A stretch of DNA of 64,000 nt from Flavobacteriales bacterium. GTDB lineage: Bacteria > Bacteroidota > Bacteroidia > Flavobacteriales_E > Vicingaceae. Below the pieces are notes generated by a model. That model searched no databases, was not told the origin of the DNA, and saw only the letters and a list, made by a program, of their open reading frames with translations. Where the stretch lies: NCBI GenBank assembly GCA_020635795.1, contig JACJZD010000001.1, positions 1,187,001-1,251,000 on the forward strand. Direction: 5' to 3'. Below, piece after piece: positions 18,101 to 26,644 of this stretch (position 1 is its first letter; each line of letters begins with the position of its first letter). A program made the translations under genes and the position numbers.

Positions 18101-18715
18101 TTATTTAAAACAATAAACAATTGCCCAAATACCAAATACAAGGAGGATTAAACCAAAAACTCGATAAATGTTAATTAAATGTTTTGGACTTAAAAATTTT
18201 TTAATTCGATGTGCAGTAAGCACTTTTAATAAATCGGTAGAAAAAATACCCAGCAATGCTGCACCTAAAAACATAAACAAATCGTTGGTATTAGGATACT
18301 CTGCTTTAGCCACACCAATTACTCCAATCCACACCACAAAAACAAAAGGATTGATAAAATTGATTAAAAAACCCTGAGTAAAAAAGGCAACATAATTGGC
18401 TTTCGATAATGTTATTTTTTTTGCAGCCACCTCAGTGTTTATTTGAGGTTTAAAAATAAATTTTAGCCCTAACGCTAATAAAATTAACCCTCCAACTATA
18501 CCTATCCAAAACTGATTTTTAGAGTTTTCAAAAAAAGCTATTGCACCCAACGAGCAAATAATAATACATACTAAATCGGCAAAAACAATACCTAAAGCTA
18601 CTGATAACCCAGAGAAGAAACCTCCATCGAGGGTAGATTTTAGTAAATAGAAAAACACAGGACCCAAGAAGATCACAAAACCTAACCCTAACAAATAACC
18701 ATGCAACAGTGCCAT
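18101..18715 (-). CDS. LysE/RhtB-family amino-acid exporter
   Basis: 204 residues with about six membrane helices, the normal size and topology. The N-terminus carries the family feature GYLLGLGFVIFLGPVFFYLL, and helix 4-5 has FINFINPFVFVVWIGVIGVA. The family exports amino acids and their derivatives by proton antiport; the substrate cannot be told from the sequence. It is monocistronic, convergent with the TPR gene across a shared terminator, and divergent from the acyltransferase gene 73 bases away. Confidence 0.88.
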   Translation of the reverse strand: MALLHGYLLGLGFVIFLGPVFFYLLKSTLDGGFFSGLSVALGIVFADLVCIIICSLGAIAFFENSKNQFWIGIVGGLILLALGLKFIFKPQINTEVAAKKITLSKANYVAFFTQGFLINFINPFVFVVWIGVIGVAKAEYPNTNDLFMFLGAALLGIFSTDLLKVLTAHRIKKFLSPKHLINIYRVFGLILLVFGIWAIVYCFK

Positions 18716-18788
18716 TTATACAAAATTAACAAATTGATAAGATTTTGAACAGTTTAAAAACTTAAATTTAACCTCTAATCAAATTTAA

Positions 18789-19970
18789 ATGAACCAAACC
18801 AATAAAAGTAAAGCCGAACACCAACTTTCTTACAGTTTTTACGACTCCATTTATGCTGTAAACGATAAACATTGGAATGAAATAAACAACAATATTTATT
18901 TATCAATCAACTATTTAGGAGCATTAGAAAGTGCTTTAAAATTTCAACTTAAATTTAAATATATACAGTTTTATAAAAACAACAAACCCGTTGCAATTGC
19001 TTCTGTTCAACTTGTAAAGTTTATCGATAAAGGCTCACCTTATCAAGAACAGTTGTGTATATTAACCAATCACATTAAAAACAAGTTAATCCAATCGCTC
19101 GAAGTAGGGTTAATGGTTTGTGGCAATGTATTTTGCTGTGGCGAAAATGGTTTTATTTATTCAAATGAGCTAACCAATGAAGAAGCATACATTGGCTTGA
19201 ATAACGCCTTAAAAGAATTGCGTAAACAAGAAGAATCTACATGGAAATCATCAGTAATATTATTAAAAGAGTTTTGGCCCGATAATTTTAATAAAAGCGA
19301 CCAGCTTAAAAAAGATGATTTCAGGGATTTTATGATTGATGTCAACATGATTTTACAAATACATCCTTCATGGAATAATTTAGACGATTACTTAATGAGT
19401 ATGACCACTAAATTTAGAACTAAAGCAAAAAGTGTGGTTAAGAAATCGGCTGATATTGTTCAGCGAAATTTAACTGATGAGGAAATTTTAATACATCAAA
19501 ACCGCATTGAAGAACTGTATCGTAATGTATTAGATAAATCAGATTATTCTTTAGGAGAACTAAACGGACAAGCATTTGTTAACTTTAAACGAGAATTGAA
19601 AACTCAATTTATTGTAACCGGTTATTTTCTAGAAAATAAATTAATTGGATTTAGTTCAGCTTTTTGGTTTAACAATGTTTTAGATGCCAATTATGTTGGT
19701 ATTGACTACGATTACAATATTGAGTATGCCCTTTACCAACGTATGTTGTACGATTTAGTGGCAGTTGCCATTCAGAAAAAAACAACAGAAGTACGCTTTG
19801 GAAGAACTGCTGAAGAAATTAAAAGTTGTTTAGGTGCTGTTCCTACCAATATGAAATTATATGTAAAACATAAAAATTCGGTAAAAAACAAACTCATCAA
19901 ACCCATACTAAAAACCATAACACCAAGTGAGTTTGAATTAAGGAAACCATTTAAAGCCAATTTTGTTTAA
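18789..19970 (+). CDS. FemAB-like GNAT acyltransferase, substrate unknown
   Basis: 393 residues, soluble. The C-terminal half resembles the second GNAT domain of FemAB/peptidogalycan-type acyltransferases: the helix-rich segment TKFRTKAKSVVKKS, the strand FIVTGYFLENKLIGFSSAFW, and YVGIDYDYNIEYALYQRMLY with the typical GNAT helix after a Gly/Tyr strand. The N-terminal half (about 20-200) looks like a degenerate related domain. Such enzymes transfer acyl or aminoacyl groups, often to cell-envelope molecules. The next gene begins 3 bases later, so they are cotranscribed. Family level is fairly likely; the substrate is not known. Confidence 0.65.
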   Translation: MNQTNKSKAEHQLSYSFYDSIYAVNDKHWNEINNNIYLSINYLGALESALKFQLKFKYIQFYKNNKPVAIASVQLVKFIDKGSPYQEQLCILTNHIKNKLIQSLEVGLMVCGNVFCCGENGFIYSNELTNEEAYIGLNNALKELRKQEESTWKSSVILLKEFWPDNFNKSDQLKKDDFRDFMIDVNMILQIHPSWNNLDDYLMSMTTKFRTKAKSVVKKSADIVQRNLTDEEILIHQNRIEELYRNVLDKSDYSLGELNGQAFVNFKRELKTQFIVTGYFLENKLIGFSSAFWFNNVLDANYVGIDYDYNIEYALYQRMLYDLVAVAIQKKTTEVRFGRTAEEIKSCLGAVPTNMKLYVKHKNSVKNKLIKPILKTITPSEFELRKPFKANFV

Positions 19971-19973
19971 ACG

Positions 19974-20981
19974 ATGGATTCCTTAACCCAGATAGTTTTA
20001 GGCTCGGCTGTTGGTGAAGCAGCTATTGGGAAAAAAGTAGGAAATTGGGCTATTTTATGGGGTGCTGTTGCAGGTACTACCCCTGATTTGGATGTGTTTG
20101 CAAAACATTTTACCGACAATGTTACGGCACTAGAAATACATCGTGGTTTTTCTCATTCTATATTGTTTAGTGTCATTTTCGCACCCATTTTGGGTTGGAT
20201 TGTCAGTAAAATTCATCGTAAACTTAATGCTACTTGGAAAGATTGGACGTGGTTAATGTTTTTAAGTTTAATTACTCATCCCTTATTAGATGCTCATACT
20301 ACCTGGGGAACACAACTTTTTTGGCCTCACGAATACCGTGTTGCTTATAAAAACATATTTGTTGCCGACCCTTTATATACCTTACCTTTTATAGCTTTTT
20401 TAATTGCAGCAATGTGCTACAAAAAAGGCACCGTAAAACGCAAAACATTAAATAACTTAGGATTAATAGTTAGTAGCTTTTACATGGTATTAACACTGGG
20501 CTTCAAATGGATAAGCTATCCTAAATTTATTGCATCGTTAGAGAAACAACACATTGAATATATTGAAGTTAAAACTCGTCCAACACCTTTAAATTCGATA
20601 TTATGGAGCGCCAATGTAATGTTAGACGATGGTTTTTTGGTGGGTTATTATTCCTTGTTAGACAAACAAGATGTAGCATATTCGGAGATGATTCCCAAAA
20701 ACCATCATTTGTTGGGTAACATGATAAACGAAAAGAAGATTAAACAACTAATAAAAATATCGGAAGGATGGTTTACTATTGAAGAACGTGATGGTAAATT
20801 GTTGTTTAACGATTTACGATTCGGACAAAATGGAATAGATGCTAAAAATTCGGAGTTTATTTTTAGTTTTGAATTGATGTACGATGAACATGGAGAATTT
20901 CAAGCTATTGAACGACCACGTACTTTTAAAGAGGGTGGTAAATTAATTGGTTCGCTTTGGGAGAGAATTAAAGGAATATAA
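19974..20981 (+). CDS. YdjM/DUF457-type membrane metal-dependent hydrolase
   Basis: 335 residues. The N-terminus MDSLTQIVLGSAVGEAAIGK is a family hallmark, with conserved PDLDVF (Asp pair), HRGFSHSILFS (His motif) and THPLLDAHTTWGTQLFWP. These Asp and His residues form the presumed metal site. Four or five membrane segments span about 24-190, with a soluble C-terminal domain of about 140 residues. The biological substrate of the family is not established. It ends at a terminator and is in an operon with the acyltransferase gene just upstream. Confidence 0.85.
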   Translation: MDSLTQIVLGSAVGEAAIGKKVGNWAILWGAVAGTTPDLDVFAKHFTDNVTALEIHRGFSHSILFSVIFAPILGWIVSKIHRKLNATWKDWTWLMFLSLITHPLLDAHTTWGTQLFWPHEYRVAYKNIFVADPLYTLPFIAFLIAAMCYKKGTVKRKTLNNLGLIVSSFYMVLTLGFKWISYPKFIASLEKQHIEYIEVKTRPTPLNSILWSANVMLDDGFLVGYYSLLDKQDVAYSEMIPKNHHLLGNMINEKKIKQLIKISEGWFTIEERDGKLLFNDLRFGQNGIDAKNSEFIFSFELMYDEHGEFQAIERPRTFKEGGKLIGSLWERIKGI

Positions 20982-21008
20982 AAAAAGCAGCCAATGGCTG
21001 CTTTTTTA
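20981..21008. terminator. Bidirectional terminator
   Basis: AAAAAAGCAGCC AAT GGCTGCTTTTTT, directly at the stop codon of the hydrolase gene and 18 bases before the end of the convergent DUF1761 gene. Confidence 0.93.
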
Positions 21009-21025
21009 TTTAATGATGATATGTG

Positions 21026-21526
21026 TTAAGCCCACTGACAAATGATTCCGCCCATTAAACCAATGGTGATAATCCAATATCCACCGTTAATGGCAATGTA
21101 TTTAAATCCTTTTCTTTCAAACATGGCATTGGTGGCTAAAATTGGTAAAGCAAAAACAATTCCGTCTAATATACCATGAAATAAACCGTGCTTAAATGTT
21201 CTAAAGTTTTGACCATATTTAGTCATAAAATCTTGAGCAAAAGTCCAAGCTTCTCCAGTTTGATCTTGCATACCTGGCTCGTTCATTAAAGCCGAAAAAA
21301 TGTGTGCTTGATGTACAACAATGAAATATACAGCTAAAGCTAACATTAAGCTAAATACATAACTTAATCCGAAAATTAAGCCCATATTAGCTCCTTTCAT
21401 TTTTTCTTCGGTTACATCTGCAGCTTTCATCCAAGCATTACCTAAGGTTTTCGGATTGTACCAGATAAAACCCATTACCATTGGTACTAATGCTGCTGCT
21501 AATAAAATTAAAAAATTTGGTCCCAT
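21026..21526 (-). CDS. DUF1761 membrane protein
   Basis: 166 residues with about four membrane helices. It matches the DUF1761 pattern: start PNFLILLAAALVPMVMGFIW with YNPKTLGNAWMKA immediately after, then FKHGLFHGILDGIVFALPIL and the end NGGYWIITIGLMGGIICQW. The family has no assigned function. It is 30 bases downstream of the Cys-rich gene on the same strand, so the two may be cotranscribed. Confidence 0.85.
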   Translation of the reverse strand: MGPNFLILLAAALVPMVMGFIWYNPKTLGNAWMKAADVTEEKMKGANMGLIFGLSYVFSLMLALAVYFIVVHQAHIFSALMNEPGMQDQTGEAWTFAQDFMTKYGQNFRTFKHGLFHGILDGIVFALPILATNAMFERKGFKYIAINGGYWIITIGLMGGIICQWA

Positions 21527-21556
21527 ATTATTGTTGTTTTAAAGTCAATTAATTCA

Positions 21557-21871
21557 TTATTTTTTTTCATCAATCTCTACTTCAATAACCTTTTTAACTA
21601 CTTTATCACCATCTTCCGATGTCCACTCCATAGTTTTCGTGCCTTTTTCACATGATGATTTAGCACATTTTTTTTCTTTTCCACATTTTGATTTACCAGA
21701 ACAAGCTGATTCCGATTTGCAAGAAGAAGACTGTTCGCAATGCGATTTTGCTTTTGAGCATGATGATTTTCCACCACAATTACCACAACACAGGTGCATA
21801 ATTACCGCCACAATTAACATTGTTGCTAGTGTTGTTATTACTGATACAATGATTGTTTTTTTAGTTTCCAT
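21557..21871 (-). CDS. Cysteine-rich single-pass membrane protein
   Basis: 104 residues. One membrane segment lies at about 6-28 (TIIVSVITTLATMLIVAVIM). It is followed by a segment of about 45 residues with ten Cys spaced by Ser, Lys and Gly (CCGNCGGKSSCSK and CGKEKKCAKSSCEKG), then a short acidic and charged tail ending KKVIEVEIDEKK. The spacing suggests metal binding or multiple disulfides outside the membrane, but no named family is recognised. Low sequence complexity could also mean a structural tail. It precedes the DUF1761 gene by 30 bases on the same strand. Confidence 0.7.
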   Translation of the reverse strand: METKKTIIVSVITTLATMLIVAVIMHLCCGNCGGKSSCSKAKSHCEQSSSCKSESACSGKSKCGKEKKCAKSSCEKGTKTMEWTSEDGDKVVKKVIEVEIDEKK

Positions 21872-21929
21872 TTTTTGTTCTTTTATTGGTTAGGTATCTG
21901 TAAATATAACGATTTTATAAAAGATTTAA

Positions 21930-22295
21930 TTAATCGGTTAATTTATCTAAATCTCTACGGTCTTTTTTAGTTGGACGACCTTTTATTCCAAGTACTTTGT
22001 TTTGATGATTTTGCAATTGAATTTGTTCTAGTTGAACCAAATCTGCTTCAAGAGTAGTTTCTACAATGTATTGACTAACTAATTTTGCGCCAACTCTCGA
22101 TTTTGGTAAGTCTAATACCTTAAAAGTTCGCCAAATAGGTATCACTTTTAAAGCTATTTCATCGCTAATACTAACTACTTTACTCGGTTTTACGAAAGCT
22201 CCATTAAGTTTTACTTTTTCGCCATCGCAAGCTTTTGCTGCTAATGTTCTGGTTTTAAACAAACGTACCGCCCAAATAAATTTGTCAATTCTCAT
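21930..22295 (-). CDS. hslR: S4-domain RNA-binding protein, Hsp15-like
   Basis: 121 residues. The S4 domain occupies about 1-60: MRIDKFIWAVRLFKTRTLAA followed by KACDGEKVKLNGAFVKPSK. The basic C-terminal tail GIKGRPTKKDRRDLDKL is the typical Hsp15 end. In Escherichia coli Hsp15 binds 50S subunits that carry nascent chains after aborted translation and aids their recycling. Its start overlaps the end of the upstream truC-like gene by 11 bases, so the two RNA-related genes are coupled. Confidence 0.9.
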   Translation of the reverse strand: MRIDKFIWAVRLFKTRTLAAKACDGEKVKLNGAFVKPSKVVSISDEIALKVIPIWRTFKVLDLPKSRVGAKLVSQYIVETTLEADLVQLEQIQLQNHQNKVLGIKGRPTKKDRRDLDKLTD

Positions 22296-23013
22296 TAATG
22301 TTCCAATTAAAAACGTTAAAAATAAGCATCCAATCTAAAGGAAACTCGGCTGTTAAACTTATTTTTTTAAGGGTTAGGGGGTGAGTAAACTCAATTTTAT
22401 AAGCGTGCAAAAAAAGATAGTTGCAGTTAAACTGTGTTTCGAACATACGGTTATGAAACCGATCGCCGTATTTATAATCACCAACAATTGGATGATTAAT
22501 TTTGTTCATGTGTTTACGCAATTGATGCATACGACCAGTTTCAGGTAATAATTTTATTAAACTGTAACGCGATTTATCGTAAGGTGTAACTGGAATGTCT
22601 AATTCTATACTGCAAATGGTTTGGTAATTGGTTAACGCATCTTTATAAACACCCGTATCGTCATTTTTTACTGGAGTATCAATTTTACCCGTATTTGGCG
22701 AAAAACCACGAACAATAGCAAAATATGTTTTGTGAATATCGTTTTGATTAAACAGTTCTTGAAACGGAGCTACAAATTCTTTTTGTTTAGCTAAAAGTAT
22801 AATTCCAGAGGTTTTACGGTCTAAACGATGTATAGGGTAATATTCAGTACCTAATTGATTGGTTAACTGTTCTAACAATGTTGGTTCTTCAATATTTCTG
22901 GCATAATGTGAGTGGTGTACCAAAAAGTTATTGGGTTTATTTACAGCAATAATATAATCGTCTTCAAAAACAATTTCTATAGCCTCAATTTTCGGTTGGA
23001 TGGAAGTGTTCAT
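22285..23013 (-). CDS. truC: RluA-family pseudouridine synthase, TruC-like
   Basis: 242 residues without an S4 domain, as expected for TruC (tRNA U65 pseudouridine synthase). Motifs: VFEDDYIIAVNKPNNFLVHH (motif I), catalytic Asp65 in YPIHRLDRKTSGIILLAK (motif II), and LPETGRMHQLRKHMNKINHP plus IVGDYKYGD (motif III). The residues expected for catalysis are all present. It overlaps the hslR-like gene by 11 bases downstream. Assignment to TruC rather than another RluA member rests on length and lack of S4. Confidence 0.85.
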   Translation of the reverse strand: MNTSIQPKIEAIEIVFEDDYIIAVNKPNNFLVHHSHYARNIEEPTLLEQLTNQLGTEYYPIHRLDRKTSGIILLAKQKEFVAPFQELFNQNDIHKTYFAIVRGFSPNTGKIDTPVKNDDTGVYKDALTNYQTICSIELDIPVTPYDKSRYSLIKLLPETGRMHQLRKHMNKINHPIVGDYKYGDRFHNRMFETQFNCNYLFLHAYKIEFTHPLTLKKISLTAEFPLDWMLIFNVFNWNINEN

Positions 23014-23055
23014 TTATATTACAATGATACGATATAATTAGGTGTAAAAAATATT

Positions 23056-23448
23056 CTATTTAACATAATATTAATTATAGGACAAAACGCTATTCTTATT
23101 TTTTTAAGTCTTTAACGCGTTTGTCAACTATAATGGATATTATGTCTGCGTTCGTTCCTCACTTGCTTTGCTTATGGCAGCAAAGTAAATAGAACACACA
23201 TTCCAACGCTTCTTTAAATTCTCGTATTCAAAGTAATTCTCCGTAAATTTAAAAATATTCGATTATTCGTGAGTTGTTTATTTTTTTAATGGAACTCATG
23301 AACTCCATTTCATTCCGTTTCTCAGGAAGTTTAGATTTTAAGCGGTATATCATTTTACTCATTCTTTTTTATTTTAAATTAATGTATTCGTGAATTCCGT
23401 TTCCCTCCATTTGTCCTATAATTAGCCATTATGTGTAAATAGCCGCAC
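23056..23448. repeat. Inverted-repeat element 1 (arms a, a' and b)
   Basis: Left arm a is at 23056-23086, ending TTAATTATAGGACAAA. Right arm b at 23410-23448 begins TTTGTCCTATAATTA and ends near AGCCGCAC; the two align as imperfect inverted copies over about 31 bases. A further degenerate right arm (a') is at 23120-23145. The interior has no supported ORF. Other copies are at 26863-27208 and 27396-27473. Confidence 0.65.
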
Positions 23449-23601
23449 ATGCCTTTCTTTTTTAAAAAATTTATTCTTTTGCCATCGCTCAAAAAAATTA
23501 TGTGGTAGTTCACTTGCATACAAAAAATGCTATTTGCCTTAATAAGGCTTTTTTTCGCATTTTTCTATGCTGCGTCACTGAGTTGGTTTGATTTATTCTT
23601 T

Positions 23602-23635
23602 TTTCTTGATAAAAAAGAACCAAAAAATCAAGAAA
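23602..23635. repeat. Hairpin TTTCTTGAT/ATCAAGAAA
   Basis: Nine-base perfect arms separated by an A-rich loop of 16 bases. The sequence is of a kind frequent in Bacteroidota intergenic regions. It lies in the 812-base gene-free spacer. Confidence 0.5.
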
Positions 23636-23825
23636 GAAATATGCTTCAACGCTCTCTGTACAAATGCAAGTAATTCTATTAAAGTAAGTTCCCCGCTAAG
23701 GCGGGAAAAACGTAAACGCCTTTAATGTATTACTAAGCATTTGTCCATTCACGCCAAACGCTTGCCCGCATTTCTTTCCTGCCAACGCTCTTTAAATCCT
23801 GCTAATAATTATGTTAAATAGAAAA

Positions 23826-24260
23826 CTATAAACTTTGTAACATATTATCTAAAGCAAACTTGCTCAACTCTGGAATTGCCTTGGTAAATACCTTTATTTC
23901 CCAATTTGACAAGTGTTTGAAGCGTTCGCCTTGGTCGTTATTGATAAATATGTAATCATCGGGCTTTGCGAGTTGTGTTGATGGTATTAAATACAATACC
24001 GGTTCAATGTCTTTCATAAACAGCACCAACGCCACCCAAAGGTTGTCTTTTGGTTCTCCTAAAACGGTTTTTGTGATTTTAACGCTTCTTTCTATTTCTA
24101 AGTTGATGGGCTGCAAATACAATTCGTGATAATTACCTGATTTGGTTTTAACAATAAAATCTACTCCCTCTCTCCCACTTTCATTTTGGAATACTTCTAA
24201 CCGAGCTTTCATTAGTTCGAGCTTGGTAAAATGCTGGGCATATTTGTAGAGTTTACTCAT
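23826..24260 (-). CDS. Unknown protein with a nuclease-like fold pattern, second gene of an overlapping pair
   Basis: 144 residues, soluble. The segment GREGVDFIVKTKSGNYHELY followed by LQPINLE has the Asp...Glu-x-Gln layout of PD-(D/E)XK-like proteins, where the usual reading is D...(E/Q)xK. Here the Lys position is not conserved, so catalysis is doubtful. A helix-strand region follows (LWVALVLFMKDIEPVLYLIP) and the end is NWEIKVFTKAIPELSKFALD. Its ATG overlaps the stop of the upstream gene by 4 bases (ATGA at 24257-24260). It is AT-rich and lies within the repeat-bounded block. Role unknown; nuclease, decoy or partner are all possible. Confidence 0.6.
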   Translation of the reverse strand: MSKLYKYAQHFTKLELMKARLEVFQNESGREGVDFIVKTKSGNYHELYLQPINLEIERSVKITKTVLGEPKDNLWVALVLFMKDIEPVLYLIPSTQLAKPDDYIFINNDQGERFKHLSNWEIKVFTKAIPELSKFALDNMLQSL

Positions 24261-24838
24261 CCTTTGTCAGGTCTAATTATGTGTTTCTTGTTTTTAAAGA
24301 TTAATTTTTCATTTATGCTTCTAACTTCATTTTCAATAAATTGAACTTCATATAATTTAATTCCTGCTTCAATATATCTACTTAACACTAAGTCTTCTGT
24401 GGCATTTTCTAATGTATAACCCTTAGGTATTTTTTGTCGTAAGCCAATTTTATTAATCTTATCATCTTCTTCCTTTGTAACAATTGCAGCAAATTCATAA
24501 TTATTTATTACCTCTAGAATTAACTCGGGTGTAGGTTGTTTTAAACTTTCTATGCTATTTCTAATTAAATTTTTAGGTATTAAATGTTCATGTCTTAAAC
24601 CTTTATTAATATCAACTTTATCTTTGATATTCTTATTTCTTTTCTTTATTGCTTTTTCTGTCCAATATAATTTTTTGTATTTAATATCGTCAACCTTACC
24701 ATTATATGAATCTGTAGTTACAGACCATAAAAGGGTATTAATTAATCTTTTGTAAATATTTATTGGGTAATCTTTTAATCGTAAATCGCAAATTAAATTT
24801 GCAATTGCTATTCTGTTTTCTGGGTTATCTATTTTCAT
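24257..24838 (-). CDS. Unknown protein with an HEH motif, first gene of an overlapping pair
   Basis: 193 residues, soluble. The central LRHEHLIPKNLIRNSIE is reminiscent of the start of HNH-type endonuclease sites, but the later Asn/His residues needed for a complete HNH finger are not evident. Other recognisable blocks are YEFAAIVTKEEDDKINKIGL and LRQKIPKGYTLENATEDLV. Lys-rich parts around 70-95 suggest nucleic-acid contact. It overlaps the downstream gene by 4 bases, so translation is probably coupled. I do not recognise a named family. Confidence 0.6.
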   Translation of the reverse strand: MKIDNPENRIAIANLICDLRLKDYPINIYKRLINTLLWSVTTDSYNGKVDDIKYKKLYWTEKAIKKRNKNIKDKVDINKGLRHEHLIPKNLIRNSIESLKQPTPELILEVINNYEFAAIVTKEEDDKINKIGLRQKIPKGYTLENATEDLVLSRYIEAGIKLYEVQFIENEVRSINEKLIFKNKKHIIRPDKG

Positions 24839-24917
24839 AATATAAATATTGTTATAAACCTTTTATACTATTTGTTAGAAGTAGCGTTTTCTATTTTAAG
24901 GTAGTAATTATAAAAAA

Positions 24918-25760
24918 CTAATCTATTCCACTAATTTTTCCTGCAGCTAGCGCTGCTGTAGATGCTTTCATGCAGTTAACAAAAATTGATTTTTCTATAG
25001 CACCTAAGCTCTCGTATGACTTCATGACTTCATCATAAGATTCATTGTGTTCCTTTTTCTGCAGGATAGTATTCCATTTCTTAATCTCTAGAAATTCATG
25101 TTTATCACTTTCATTACTTAGTGCTAAACATTTACTATTAATCATATTTGTATTATCTACTTGATTGGAGTAAAAATAAGCAGCTTCAATTAAAGCAGAT
25201 TTACCTTCTGAATTCGATGTTTCAACAATTCTTGATGGTAATTCCATTGTGTATTGCTTTTTACAGTAATGACATTGAAGAATAGAATGGAGTTTATTAA
25301 TGGAATAAACAATATAACTTGGAGTGTTATCCGTTTTACTACTAGTATTTAATGCGTTTGTAAAACCAGTAAAATTGAATCCTGCACAGATATCTATGAC
25401 TTGGTCTGAATTCTCTATTATGTATAACAGATTTTTTCCACCATCTAAGATCTTTACATAAATTGTATATTCATTAGGTGTGCCAATTTCAATCACGTTC
25501 CATTTATGCATTTTTGCACCTTTAAATTCTGATGGCACTACTCCGTAATATTTAACTATTCGAAAGTTAAGAATACCAACTGTTATTTTATTCTCATTTA
25601 TATTAAAAGTAATAGGTTGCACTCCATCTTTCCAACTAGACCATGTTGTTTCACCAGGCTCTCTTATACTATATGAAATATGTTCGGTTTTTATTATTTG
25701 TGCATTTAAACTAAATGGGAAAAATATAAAGATGATAATGAATTTTCTAATTAGCTTCAT
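24918..25760 (-). CDS. Secreted protein of unknown function
   Basis: 280 residues from the ATG at 25760, chosen because it gives a signal peptide (MKLIRKFIIIFIFFPFSLNA, cleavage after NAQ). A longer frame upstream adds 18 residues without a better signal. The mature protein is beta-rich at its start (IREPGETTWSSWKDGVQPIT), has a Cys-x-x-Cys pair (LQCHYCKKQY) that could bind metal, and ends in a helical segment with KASTAALAAGKI. No known family is recognised. The CAP-like gene lies 50 bases upstream on the same strand, so they form a likely operon of two exported proteins. Confidence 0.65.
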   Translation of the reverse strand: MKLIRKFIIIFIFFPFSLNAQIIKTEHISYSIREPGETTWSSWKDGVQPITFNINENKITVGILNFRIVKYYGVVPSEFKGAKMHKWNVIEIGTPNEYTIYVKILDGGKNLLYIIENSDQVIDICAGFNFTGFTNALNTSSKTDNTPSYIVYSINKLHSILQCHYCKKQYTMELPSRIVETSNSEGKSALIEAAYFYSNQVDNTNMINSKCLALSNESDKHEFLEIKKWNTILQKKEHNESYDEVMKSYESLGAIEKSIFVNCMKASTAALAAGKISGID

Positions 25761-25810
25761 AACATTATTATTATACACTCCTAACATATGTCTAATATAA
25801 GAATTAATAA

Positions 25811-26470
25811 TCAATCAAATACAATGGTATTAAAAATATTATAACCATCTTTAGATTCTACAGTAGCGATACCTGTTAACTTGTACCTTGGATGTAATAA
25901 TAATTCTCTATGTCCTTTTGAGCTTAAATATAGATTTACTATAGTTTTAGAAAAAAACTTATAAATTTCAAATTCAGTTTCATTTCTAAAAGGTATGAAA
26001 TATCCATTTTTCTTATACCCATATCCTGTTTGTAAACAAATTTCTGATTTTAAATTTGTTTTAAAATATTTTTCTCTATCTATTAAGGTTTTTAAAATGG
26101 TATCTACCTCTACTTTAATTCCATTATAATATGGATATTGTTCATGTTCTGCTTTATTAATCTCATAGATGTAATTTACTTGGTGTTTTGCAGCTTTAAT
26201 TAAATTACTATCTTGTTTTAAGACATTAACAATGACAGTATCTTTTGCTAATGTATCTGTTTTATAATAACCATATTTCTTAAATAATGGTTTCACCCAC
26301 CTTTCTTTTGTTTTATATTTATTCTTGGCGTTTAAAGAATCTCTTACATGATTCATATAATTAAGTATATAATTATTTAATGTGTCAACATTTAATTTTT
26401 CAAATAGTATCTCTTGTGAATAGCAATTTGAAATGCTGAATAGAATTATACAACTAATTAAATATTTCAT
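25811..26470 (-). CDS. Secreted CAP-superfamily (SCP/PR-1-like) protein
   Basis: 219 residues with a signal peptide at 1-18 (MKYLISCIILFSISNCYS). The CAP layout is visible: NLIKAAKHQVNYIYEINKAE then H near residue 110 (first His region), and the C-terminal LYLSSKGHRELLLHPRYKL followed by TGIATVESKDGYNIFN (second His and closing strand). Two His with an intervening acidic pattern fit the CAP cavity, but the second Glu is not certain. CAP proteins in bacteria are extracellular or envelope-associated, mostly of unknown role. It is first in a pair with the secreted 280-residue protein. Confidence 0.7.
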   Translation of the reverse strand: MKYLISCIILFSISNCYSQEILFEKLNVDTLNNYILNYMNHVRDSLNAKNKYKTKERWVKPLFKKYGYYKTDTLAKDTVIVNVLKQDSNLIKAAKHQVNYIYEINKAEHEQYPYYNGIKVEVDTILKTLIDREKYFKTNLKSEICLQTGYGYKKNGYFIPFRNETEFEIYKFFSKTIVNLYLSSKGHRELLLHPRYKLTGIATVESKDGYNIFNTIVFD

Positions 26471-26550
26471 TTTTAAGTAAATACATTGAGATTAATACCT
26501 AAACGAAAAATATAGAATATTTATTGTTATGGATTTAAGGCAAAGTTGAA

Positions 26551-26632
26551 TTTTTAGGGCGTACCCTAAAGGTCGGGCTATCCGCTTATACGCCTCGCTT
26601 CGCTGTGGGGTATCGCTTCTATCCCTCACGCA
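26551..26632. repeat. GGGCG...CCTCACGC intergenic element
   Basis: The run AGGGCGTACCCTAAAGGTCG begins an element that continues through GGGCTATCCGC and a G/C-rich centre, ending TATCCCTCACGC. From memory, this conserved opening and close with a variable centre recurs in Bacteroidota intergenic regions. No ORF; possibly a structured RNA or mobile repeat. Confidence 0.55.
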
Positions 26633-26644
26633 GCTAAAAAATAA

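Larger units (their letters stand above)
23014..23825. other. Gene-free spacer rich in repeats
   Basis: 812 bases without a supported gene. It holds left arm a and right arms a' and b of the inverted-repeat family (23056-23448), a 14-base CGTTCGTTCCTCAC also found at 27250-27263, a TTTCTTGAT/ATCAAGAAA hairpin at 23602-23635, and CCCGC/GCGGG near 23695. The region marks the left edge of the accessory block. Confidence 0.7.

Noticed and set aside
24257..24838. HNH endonuclease
   Set aside because: Only the HEH start is present; the rest of the HNH finger is missing.
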